From a virus, in IMG/VR virus record IMGVR_UViG_3300049927_000015, positions 1 through 29,786 of that record: 29,786 nt of DNA; one strand, given 5' to 3'. This document shows positions 15,805 through 22,823 of the stretch, in pieces (the first letter of the stretch is position 1; each line of letters starts with the position of its first letter). The notes beneath the pieces are model-generated. The model worked only from the letters and a program-made list of their open reading frames with translations, was not told where the DNA came from and made no database searches. A program made the translations under genes and the position numbers.

Positions 15805-15866
15805 GGGACCCGGTTGGCAAAGGCGGTTTTCCTCCTTTGACGTCCAAACCAATCGGGTTCCCTTTT
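15805..15866 (+). terminator. two-tier hairpin terminator after the tail-tube gene
   Basis: An outer stem pairs 15805-15817 (GGGACCCGGTTGG) with 15849-15862 (CCAATCGGGTTCCC, two bulges), followed by TTTT. Inside is a second stem CAAAGGCGG-TTTT-CCTCCTTTG (15818-15839) with one mismatch. The next Shine-Dalgarno starts within 10 bases, so read-through is needed for the chaperone and tape-measure genes. Confidence 0.75.
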
Positions 15867-15882
15867 CCTAAAGGAGGAAAAG

Positions 15883-16278
15883 ATGGCAAAGAACGTTTCG
15901 ATGAATACCGGGGTTCCGGTTAGTATTCTCGGCGAAGATTACAACCTTAGCCTAACTATGTTGGGGATGGACTATCTGGACGAGCAATACGGAGTCGCTG
16001 GTGCCGCAATGCAATCGTTTGTCGAGATGGGCAAGAAATTCAAGGAGGGGTCGGTAGACAAAGAGTCGAGAGATGTTCTTTGTAACTGGGTTCGCGCTTC
16101 GTTGATACACAACCAGTTTGATCGGAATGGTAATAAGGTGAGGGAAATCCCCACGGTTTTTCAGATTCATGCGTCGCTCTCGGTTGGTGAGCTTCTAGGA
16201 ATGGCAAAATTGGTTCTTGCAAGCTACCAGGTCTCTTTTCCCGTGCCGAAAGAGGGGGATGAGATTGACCCTCAGTAG
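15883..16278 (+). CDS. tail assembly chaperone (gpG-like)
   Basis: 131 residues with a strong AAAGGAGG box. It is a helical, charged protein: GEDYNLSLTMLGMDYLDEQYG, a SRDVLCNWVRASL helix and SLSVGELLGMAKLVLASYQ. Its place between tail-tube and tape-measure genes, and the open second frame at its end, match the lambda gpG/gpGT arrangement. Such proteins coat the tape measure during tail assembly and are not in the finished virion. Its 3' end carries the likely -1 frameshift site. Confidence 0.82.
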   Translation: MAKNVSMNTGVPVSILGEDYNLSLTMLGMDYLDEQYGVAGAAMQSFVEMGKKFKEGSVDKESRDVLCNWVRASLIHNQFDRNGNKVREIPTVFQIHASLSVGELLGMAKLVLASYQVSFPVPKEGDEIDPQ

Positions 16279-16330
16279 GCGCGGACCTTGAGTTTCCATG
16301 GGATTACCTGTACACGGCATCCCGCGCCTA
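16267..16330 (+). promoter_or_regulatory. probable -1 ribosomal frameshift site with stimulatory stem
   Basis: The zero frame reads GAC CCT CAG TAG (16267-16278). The -1 frame opens only at 16269 because it has TGA at 16266-16268. A CCT to CCC slip of prolyl-tRNA at 16269-16272 is the best pairing available. A perfect 9-base GC-rich stem, TAGGCGCGG with CCGCGCCTA (16276-16284 with 16322-16330), starts right after it. The slippery sequence itself is not a classic heptamer. Confidence 0.55.
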
Positions 16331-16574
16331 TTTGAACTGGACTGAATGGGATTTTTGGTTATCGACACCGCGAAAGGTGATCGCAAGTCTTGATGAGTAT
16401 TGGTACTTGGAGCATATGAAAAACTACGAATCGGCTGGATACAATCTTCAATTCATTGCTCTCCTTTTTAGCGAAGGCGCTCAGGTGCCCACTCAACCAG
16501 TTAGAAAGTATCAGCCTACAAAGATTGTCACTACCAATGACGCTGGGCTTGCCATGCTCAAGGGGCTGTTCTAA
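16269..16574 (+). CDS. tail assembly chaperone extension (gpT-like, reached by -1 frameshift)
   Basis: This frame is open for 101 codons from 16269 to a TAA that overlaps the tape-measure ATG. It has no ATG or GTG near its beginning; the first possible starts are CTG at 16308 and TTG at 16332, and the latter would remove conserved-looking sequence (LEFPWDYLYTASRAYLNWTE). The following WDFWLSTPRKVIASLDEYW is typical of the second chaperone frame in siphophages. I therefore read it as the C-terminal part of a fusion with the upstream gpG-like protein, made by a small share of ribosomes. Start coordinate is the first base of the open frame. Confidence 0.7.
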   Translation, partial: PSVGADLEFPWDYLYTASRAYLNWTEWDFWLSTPRKVIASLDEYWYLEHMKNYESAGYNLQFIALLFSEGAQVPTQPVRKYQPTKIVTTNDAGLAMLKGLF

Positions 16575-18847
16575 TGGCAGAAGAGTTCAGCCTAACGGCG
16601 AAACTTCTAGGCGATAACTCCGGTCTGGCTAGCGCACTCGAAGGGGCTCAAGGATTCCTTAAAGGATTTGGTGTCGACGTCGAGAAAATGACCGAGGAAG
16701 GTTCCGGGCTATTCAAGAAGTTCGGAGTCAATGTCGATGAGTTCGCAGGCAAGTTTGGTCTGAGCGCCCCTCTCTTGGTCGGGGTTGCGGCGGCAGGGGC
16801 GGCATTGTTTGAGGTTGGAAAAGAAGTCTTCGAAGTCGGAAACAAGTTCGATGAGTCGTTTTCTCTTATCGGGAAATCTACTGGCGCTATTGGCCCTCAG
16901 CTCCGTGATTTGAGTGACGGTTTCGTGAAGGTCGTGGGGTCAGGTGTAGTTCAGGGAATTGACGACCTGGCATCGGCGTTCGCTTTGTTGGCTCAGAAAC
17001 TCGATGTTACTGGAGAGGAACTGCAGAACCTAACCGTGGACTTCTCAAAGTTCGCTGACGTGAACAGAACCTCTGTTACGGAGTCAGTACGAGAAGTAAC
17101 GCAAGTCATGAACGAATGGAACGTAGAGACTGAGGACGCTGTCGAACTCATGGACCAGTTGACTAGAGCGGCCCAGATCACTGGGCTACCAGTATCACAG
17201 TTAACACAATCCGTTCTTAGTTCTAGCGCTCAGTTCAAGCAACTTGGATTATCTCTTACTGACTCCATTGGGTTCCTCACGGCATTTGACAAAGCTGGGG
17301 CTGACGTTAGTAGCACTACTCGCGCTCTGAATACCGCCGTAGTGAATCTATCGGCATCTGGCGGAAACGTGGCCGAAAGGTTCAAAGATACAATAGCATC
17401 GATTCAGAGTGCACAATCTCCACAGGAAGCACTCAACCAAGCTGTTGAATTGTTTGGGTCACGAGCGGCCCCTAAGATGGTTGATGCTCTAAGAAATGCG
17501 AAGTTCGATCTAGCTGGATTCACAGCCGCCATAGCCGAGGCTGGTGGGACTGTCGAGAAGACTAACGAGCAAACCGAATCATTCGGCGACAAGTGGGCCG
17601 CGTTCGGCAATAAGGTCATGGCCGCAGTCGCACCTATCGGCGAAGTGTTAGTCAGTATCGGGAAAGTCATCGTAGACGTTCTCGGCGTGGCATTTGACGA
17701 ACTGAGCAAAATTGCCACTCCTGTCTTTGGAATCATACAGGGTCTATTTAGGGATGTAGGAGACACCGTTCAAGCTGTTGTAGGAACTGTTAAGGACTTG
17801 ATAGAAGGTAACTGGCGGGGGGCGTGGGATAACGCTCAATTAATCATGCTCAATGTCGCGAAAGCAGTGCTGGATATCGCATCAGGAATTGTGAACACGA
17901 TCACGGGCATGGTCAACGCCATCCTGACGCCTCTCAATACTGTCCTCGTTCAACTTGGACAGAAGGCTATCGAGATTGCCAAGGTTGATCTGGCCCAACT
18001 TACAGGGGTTGCTCAGGGCATTAGAGAGGTCTATGCAGATCTATCGGTATTTGGAGAGAAGACCACCAAGGAACTCGGCGTACAATCTATCCAACGTGAG
18101 AAGATCTTTAGCGACGAGGCCAAGACTTATGACATCAGCATTCGTGAGCGTATCAAAGCATCGCTAGCTCTCGAAGACGCCTATGAGACCCAGATGCAAG
18201 CCGAGAAGGGCCTGTCGGCCCTGGCATTGCAGGCGGCGACAGCATCTAGCGTCGCAGCTAAGACGTTCCAGGCAAACGCGACTCTCATATCGGGGACTAT
18301 TGACGCCATGATATCCGGGCCATTCCAAGCTCTTGGTGCGGCGCTGGTCAATGGTGGCAACCTATGGCAAGCATTGGGACACGCGGCAGTTCATTCCATT
18401 GGAACTGTAGTCAAAGCTCTTGGCGACCAGATGGCGGCAAAGGCGGCACTGGATCTAGCGCAGGCTATCGCGTATTCAACTAATCCGTTCACGGCGGCAG
18501 CGGCCCCGGGGTACTATGGGCAAGCGGCTATCGAGTTTGGTGCGGCTACGGCGGCTTACACTGCCGCAGGCGCATTGTCTGCCTTCGAGACCGGCACGCC
18601 ATATTCAACCGGAGGGGCCGCTAGGCTGGCCGAGGCCGGGCCTGAATTGGTTATGTCACCTAGCGTCCACAATCTAGTTCAAGGGTCTGTAGTCTTGAAC
18701 GCAAAGGATACCATGAAGGCCATGGGGTCAGGCAAAGGCGCAACCCTGAACTTCAATGTCGGCAATATCACGCGTGAGAGCGTAGGTGCAACTATGCGTC
18801 GTGCCGAGTCCATGAGTCGGCGATTAGCCTTCGAGGGGGTATTGTGA
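16574..18847 (+). CDS. tail tape measure protein
   Basis: 757 residues, the longest tail gene. It starts in a TAATG overlap with the chaperone frame. The protein is Ala/Gly/Val-rich and helical, with hydrophobic stretches (about 64-80 and 620-675), TMP-family sequence in the first third (LVDQLTRAAQITGLPV-like region near 195-210, TAFDKAGADVSSTTRALNTAV) and the common C-terminal module RLAEAGPELVMSP. At about 0.15 nm per residue the tail would be near 110 nm. It sets tail length and is thought to help DNA passage through the host envelope. No lysozyme or peptidase domain is visible in it. Confidence 0.93.
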   Translation: MAEEFSLTAKLLGDNSGLASALEGAQGFLKGFGVDVEKMTEEGSGLFKKFGVNVDEFAGKFGLSAPLLVGVAAAGAALFEVGKEVFEVGNKFDESFSLIGKSTGAIGPQLRDLSDGFVKVVGSGVVQGIDDLASAFALLAQKLDVTGEELQNLTVDFSKFADVNRTSVTESVREVTQVMNEWNVETEDAVELMDQLTRAAQITGLPVSQLTQSVLSSSAQFKQLGLSLTDSIGFLTAFDKAGADVSSTTRALNTAVVNLSASGGNVAERFKDTIASIQSAQSPQEALNQAVELFGSRAAPKMVDALRNAKFDLAGFTAAIAEAGGTVEKTNEQTESFGDKWAAFGNKVMAAVAPIGEVLVSIGKVIVDVLGVAFDELSKIATPVFGIIQGLFRDVGDTVQAVVGTVKDLIEGNWRGAWDNAQLIMLNVAKAVLDIASGIVNTITGMVNAILTPLNTVLVQLGQKAIEIAKVDLAQLTGVAQGIREVYADLSVFGEKTTKELGVQSIQREKIFSDEAKTYDISIRERIKASLALEDAYETQMQAEKGLSALALQAATASSVAAKTFQANATLISGTIDAMISGPFQALGAALVNGGNLWQALGHAAVHSIGTVVKALGDQMAAKAALDLAQAIAYSTNPFTAAAAPGYYGQAAIEFGAATAAYTAAGALSAFETGTPYSTGGAARLAEAGPELVMSPSVHNLVQGSVVLNAKDTMKAMGSGKGATLNFNVGNITRESVGATMRRAESMSRRLAFEGVL

Positions 18848-19704
18848 GAAGCCTCGTTTATACAAACCCACTTGGCGTTTCGGTAACACTTTATAGAGAC
18901 CCGTATCTTATAACGACACTAGACGGTATTGATTTGCCCACCGTCGACGAGCAGGAACAGAAAGCCCCGTATCAGGATGGCACAACCTACCTAGACTCCC
19001 TCTTTGAGCCTCGTACTATCGTCGTCACCGGAGCGATCATCAACATTCAAGCCCTCGGTGCGATCTTCACCAACAGGGCTACTATCATTTCGGCATTAAA
19101 CCCCAAGAATGGCCCCGGTGTCTTGACCTACACGAACGACAATGCGGTGTATACCACCATCTGTACCGTTAGTCAGGCATCGTTCCCTAACAAGCTAGCG
19201 ACAGATCCATTTCAGACGTTTCAGATTCAGTTTTATTGCAATGATCCATATTGGTATTCCAATATATCGGGATCTATAACCATGTCGATTGTGACGGGAG
19301 GGTTTAGTTTCCCGTTCAGTTTTCCGTTTTCATTCGGCACTTACACGGGAAATATACCGACCTCCGCAGTGAATGCGGGCGACTCGATTACGCCGGTCAT
19401 TATATCGATATTAGGGCCTTGCTTGAATCCTGTTATCAGGAACACGACAACGGGCGAACTCATCCGGTGTGCTATTACACTTACGTCAGGCGACATTCTT
19501 AGCATCAATACAAAGTTTGGTAGCAAGTCCGTGGTATTAAATACCAGTGGCGGTGCGACCATCAATGAAATGTCGGCGCTCAGTTCTGACTCGACATTTT
19601 GGCAACTAGCTATAGGAAATAATCTCATTACGTTCAACGACGATACTCAGCAAAGCGCGGAGTCATGCGTAGTGACTTGGACGAATCGATTCTCGGGAAG
19701 ATAG
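18844..19704 (+). CDS. distal tail protein (Dit-like)
   Basis: 286 residues from a GTG overlapping the tape-measure stop. The N-terminal half shows Dit family sequence: an early strand LGVSVTLYRDPYLITTLDGIDLP, APYQDGTTYLDSLFEPRTIVVTG, and an INPKNGPGVLTYTND-like loop followed by FQIQFYCNDPYWYS. The C-terminal half is a galectin-like beta region (ITPVIISILGPCLNPVIRN, GDILSINTKFGSKSVVLN). Dit forms the hexameric ring linking the tail tube to the adhesion apparatus. The fibre gene follows after nine bases. Confidence 0.88.
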   Translation: MRSLVYTNPLGVSVTLYRDPYLITTLDGIDLPTVDEQEQKAPYQDGTTYLDSLFEPRTIVVTGAIINIQALGAIFTNRATIISALNPKNGPGVLTYTNDNAVYTTICTVSQASFPNKLATDPFQTFQIQFYCNDPYWYSNISGSITMSIVTGGFSFPFSFPFSFGTYTGNIPTSAVNAGDSITPVIISILGPCLNPVIRNTTTGELIRCAITLTSGDILSINTKFGSKSVVLNTSGGATINEMSALSSDSTFWQLAIGNNLITFNDDTQQSAESCVVTWTNRFSGR

Positions 19705-19713
19705 GAGAAAATC

Positions 19714-21501
19714 ATGGCAGTCAGTGAAACGGTATTCGGATTCGACCAGATCAGTGCGAATAATCCTCAGTATACAGCCGCACAAACTCTCGCATGGCTG
19801 TGGCAGACCTTGCGTCGAAACGATGGCGTGGCGCAGGACCTGGATCTTGCATTAGCCGTTACGTCCGATGGTCTTGGAAATGTGCTAACACAGAACGGTG
19901 CTGCGTTCCTTTCTGGTCGCTCATACGTACTCTCTGGTGGCCCCCAGACTACCGCGATGACTCCAGCCCCGGCTTCGGGATTTCAGACTTCTTATGCTAT
20001 CGTTGTCAGGTTTGTCACTGCTACCGCAGTCGGGACCATTACTAGTATCGCGGGCTCGACTATCGCCAACCCAGGGCCTCCGGTCAATCCTTCTATTGTT
20101 GCCGCCACTGATATATTGCTTGCCTATGTCAAAGCAGTGAACACCGCAGGTACGATTGTCTATACGGTAACTGACGCCAGAACATTTTGCGGAATTGGCC
20201 CGGCTGGAATCGATACATTTTATGGGCATTCTGCACTTTCATTGCAATATGCCTCGACTGGTAGTGGGTTCACTGCGGTTGGGTTCGAAGCTCTCAAAAT
20301 CGCGTCTACTACGTCGCCATCAACCGCATTCGGGTATCGGGCATTATTGTCCCTGACTACAGGAGTTCGAAACACTGCCATTGGATATCAGTCTTTGATG
20401 GCTCTGACCACTGGTACAAATAACACTGCGATTGGAAACTCGGCACTTGCTGCCACAACGACTGGTGTATTTAACACTGCGGTGGGCACTAACGCCCTAA
20501 CATTGAACACGATAGGCACACAAAATACTGCGATTGGGAGTAGCTCACTAGCAGCGAACACGACTGGTGGATTTAACACTGCGGTGGGATATCTGTCACT
20601 AACAGCGAACACGACCGGTCAGGATAACGCTGCCGTTGGTACTGGCGCTCTACAATCGAACACTACTGGCGTACAAAACACGGGCATTGGCTCTGGTTCG
20701 CTATCAGCAAACACAGTCGGTACAAATAACACTGCCATTGGATATCGATCTCTGGCGGCAAACACTACCGGAATACAAAACACTGCGGTGGCAAATAGCG
20801 CACTGGCTGCAAACACTGGCGGAATACAAAACACTGCGGTGGGAGATAGTGCACTGGCTGCAAACACGATAGGCACAAGTGGTACTGCTATAGGAAGCTC
20901 GGCATTGGTTTCAAACACGACTGGAACTAATAACACCGCCGTTGGAGCAGCGTCTCTCAACACCAATACTACTGGCAGTAATAATACAGGAATAGGATTC
21001 AATGCTATCTCGACAACTGCCACCTCTGGGAATCAGATCACTTTAGGCAATTCTAGTGTAACCATTCTCAGGGCACAAGTTACCATCATAACGGCATTGT
21101 CAGACGCTAGGGACAAGCGAGATATCAATAATCTTCCTGATATGTTGGCTTTGATTCGAGCAGTCAAGCCAGTGACATTCCGATGGGATATGCGCGAACG
21201 GTACGCTACCAAAGATGACGCGGGGCAGATATTGCGAGACGAGAACGGATGTCCGATCTATGATGGTGTCTCAGATGGCACGCTTGCTGATGAGCATGAG
21301 ACTCTCGGCGTTATTAGCCAAGATCTCAAGGCATTGCAAGAGTCTTTCAATATGCCATATCTCAACCTAGTTCATGATGAGAATCCTAATAGATTGGAGG
21401 CCACACCAGGACATCTATTGCTACCGGCAATCAAGGCTATTCAGGAACTTGCTGATCGTGTCGACGCGCTTACGCATAAGGTGAATAGGTTGATTGGCTA
21501 A
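19714..21501 (+). CDS. tail fibre with 17-residue head repeats and C-terminal S74 chaperone domain
   Basis: 595 residues. Residues 1-165 form an N-terminal attachment region. Then comes a long array of 17-residue repeats (13 full copies, about residues 217-437) with consensus G-x-x-NTA[IV]G-x-x-[AS]L-xx-NTT, resembling the left-handed beta-roll of YadA-type trimeric adhesin heads. The C terminus (463-595) is a Peptidase_S74 intramolecular chaperone: SDARDKRDI gives the Ser463-Lys468 dyad, and VISQDLKAL and LLPAIKAIQELADRVDAL form the usual helical tail. S74 domains drive trimerisation and then cleave themselves off just before the Ser. It probably carries receptor binding. A convergent minus-strand gene overlaps its last four bases. 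Confidence 0.9.
   Translation: MAVSETVFGFDQISANNPQYTAAQTLAWLWQTLRRNDGVAQDLDLALAVTSDGLGNVLTQNGAAFLSGRSYVLSGGPQTTAMTPAPASGFQTSYAIVVRFVTATAVGTITSIAGSTIANPGPPVNPSIVAATDILLAYVKAVNTAGTIVYTVTDARTFCGIGPAGIDTFYGHSALSLQYASTGSGFTAVGFEALKIASTTSPSTAFGYRALLSLTTGVRNTAIGYQSLMALTTGTNNTAIGNSALAATTTGVFNTAVGTNALTLNTIGTQNTAIGSSSLAANTTGGFNTAVGYLSLTANTTGQDNAAVGTGALQSNTTGVQNTGIGSGSLSANTVGTNNTAIGYRSLAANTTGIQNTAVANSALAANTGGIQNTAVGDSALAANTIGTSGTAIGSSALVSNTTGTNNTAVGAASLNTNTTGSNNTGIGFNAISTTATSGNQITLGNSSVTILRAQVTIITALSDARDKRDINNLPDMLALIRAVKPVTFRWDMRERYATKDDAGQILRDENGCPIYDGVSDGTLADEHETLGVISQDLKALQESFNMPYLNLVHDENPNRLEATPGHLLLPAIKAIQELADRVDALTHKVNRLIG
20362..21024 (+). repeat. 13 tandem 51-bp repeats in the fibre gene
   Basis: Thirteen in-frame units of 51 bases encode 17-residue repeats of G-x-x-N-T-[AG]-[IV]-G type. 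Units 4, 5 and 8-10 are the most alike (shared GCAAACAC and AACACTGCGGTGG tracts), so copy number could change by recombination. Diverged units extend a little upstream from about 20221. Confidence 0.9.
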
Positions 21502-21914
21502 ATCTTTCCAGATAGTTTTACGAAGATCTTGTCTATGCTACCGAAGAGCTTCTGCGTAGCGATCTGTCCATAGACAAGGTTTTCTACCGAATGAGTGCAG
21601 GAATGAGCGAACCCTGCGGTAAGTTCATTCCATCGCACTCCGCCATTAAAGGTATAGGTATCTTGGACAGGGTCCATCTGAAAAGACGTGTCAGCTTTGA
21701 CGAATTCGTTCCGCAGTGAGGTTCCGAGATAGATTCCGTTCTCGTCACTCTTGACGCCACTAAAAATCGGGTAGCTGAGTTCAAAACCATATTCAGCGAA
21801 ATAGAGTGGCCCTGGGTTGAGTACATTATTTGTTCGGTCGGAAGTGGACATATCGGGGATCATTCCACCTTGTAGCGACCAGGCTAGCGTCATCACTTGG
21901 AAAATTGTGTTCAT
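21498..21914 (-). CDS. orphan antisense protein after the tail fibre
   Basis: 138 residues from the ATG at 21914, which has an AGGAGA box eight bases upstream; an upstream ATG at 21950 lacks one. The N terminus is modestly hydrophobic (FQVMTLAWSLQGGMI). The rest is aromatic and beta-like, without a known motif (PLYFAEYGFELSYPIFSG, DTYTFNGGVRWNELTAGFAHS). It lies antisense between tail genes, converges on the fibre gene and has its own promoter, which is the usual picture of a moron. It may act on the cell surface or on fibre use, but the function is unknown. Confidence 0.65.
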   Translation of the reverse strand: MNTIFQVMTLAWSLQGGMIPDMSTSDRTNNVLNPGPLYFAEYGFELSYPIFSGVKSDENGIYLGTSLRNEFVKADTSFQMDPVQDTYTFNGGVRWNELTAGFAHSCTHSVENLVYGQIATQKLFGSIDKIFVKLSGKI

Positions 21915-21934
21915 TCGGAGGTCTCCTGTAGGCA

Positions 21935-21963
21935 ATAGTAATTTTACCACATGAGAGTTTCAA
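21935..21963 (-). promoter_or_regulatory. sigma70-type promoter of the antisense orphan gene
   Basis: On the minus strand: -35 TTGAAA (21963-21958), 17-base spacer, -10 TACTAT (21940-21935), then the Shine-Dalgarno of the 21914 gene. The -10 is the same TACTAT as in the early plus-strand promoter near 28470. Confidence 0.6.
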
Positions 21964-21986
21964 TAGGATTATGCTACCGTTTCAAT
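21957..21986. promoter_or_regulatory. phased direct repeats GTTTCAAT at the divergent promoter region
   Basis: GTTTCAAT occurs at 21957-21964 and again at 21979-21986, 22 bases apart (about two helical turns). The first copy covers the -35 of the antisense promoter. This spacing fits a protein dimer binding one face of DNA. The binding factor is unknown. Confidence 0.45.
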
Positions 21987-22009
21987 GGTATCAAAGTGCT
22001 ATAAGCAGA

Positions 22010-22021
22010 AATGCTAGCATT
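22010..22021. other. 12-base perfect palindrome upstream of the glycosyltransferase gene
   Basis: AATGCTAGCATT is a perfect palindrome inside the 183-base gap between divergent genes. A weak plus-strand promoter may follow (TTGGTT at 22021-22026, 17 bases, TGGAAT). The remaining sequence up to the Shine-Dalgarno AAAGGAGA at 22087-22094 holds nothing else I can support. Confidence 0.35.
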
Positions 22022-22097
22022 GGTTCTCAGTATGCGAAGTGCTGGAATATGGACAAAATGGGTTCCTAGTGGTACTCTGAAAAACAAAGGAGATACT

Positions 22098-22823
22098 ATG
22101 AGAAAGGTTCTAGTCGGGACGCCATGCCACAGCGGGAGCGTCCATTGTCGATGGGCTAATTCGTTCAGCGCCACGGTGCGTCTCGGGCTCAAGCTCGGAA
22201 TTGATGTCCACCCGCTTTTCATCCCTGGAAATGCTATGGTGCATTCAGCTAGGAACGAGATTGTCCAGCAGTTCCTTCAGACTGATTTCGATGATCTCGT
22301 TTTTATCGATGCTGATATATCTTGGATTCCCGAGGATTTCTTCAAACTGTTGAATCATCAAGTCGATGTCGTCGGCGCAACATATCCGTACAAGAAAAAC
22401 GAATTGCAGTTCGTCATGAAGACCAGCGACGGTAAAGCCCCGGTACTCATGGACAACGGACTTATGAGGGTCCAGGGTCTTGGCATGGGATTTTTCCGGC
22501 TGACTAGGGCCGCCGTCCAATCTCTCTGGGATTCTTCAATGCCCTATAAACGCTCTGGAACGACTCAGGAGTTCCGAGCCGTTTTTGAGTTTACGTTCCA
22601 GAACGGTGAGGAAACCGGCGAAGATATCACCATGTGTATGAAGTGCCCTGATGTATTCCTTGATCCGTCTATCGTATTGGAGCATTCGGGAGACAGGCAA
22701 CATTGGGGGAGCCCCATTGACTGGCTTGAGGCCGTCAAAGTCGAGGCCGAACGAGTTGCCGCGTTGACAGACGAGGAGCGTGCCGAGGAAGCTAATCAAG
22801 GCCCAAGGGTGGCAATGCGCTGA
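22098..22823 (+). CDS. GT-A fold glycosyltransferase
   Basis: 241 residues from the ATG with AAAGGAGA upstream; an earlier in-frame ATG at 22011 is unsupported. The fold is visible as RKVLVGTPCHSGSVH (first strand and loop), NAMVHSARNEIVQQFL, and DDLVFIDADISWIPED with the DAD metal/nucleotide-sugar motif (Asp71, Asp73), then VVGATYPYKK and a late GED plus EHSGDRQHWG segment. This is the layout of GT2-like or Anp1-like transferases carried by many phages. Likely use is sugar addition to a virion protein, DNA or the host surface. Its position between fibre and hub genes points to the tail tip, but that is inference. Confidence 0.85.
   Translation: MRKVLVGTPCHSGSVHCRWANSFSATVRLGLKLGIDVHPLFIPGNAMVHSARNEIVQQFLQTDFDDLVFIDADISWIPEDFFKLLNHQVDVVGATYPYKKNELQFVMKTSDGKAPVLMDNGLMRVQGLGMGFFRLTRAAVQSLWDSSMPYKRSGTTQEFRAVFEFTFQNGEETGEDITMCMKCPDVFLDPSIVLEHSGDRQHWGSPIDWLEAVKVEAERVAALTDEERAEEANQGPRVAMR

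Noticed and set aside
20362-21024. CRISPR-like regular repeats
   Set aside because: Contiguous in-frame units without spacers, part of the fibre gene. The same holds for 26516-26579 and 27796-28020.
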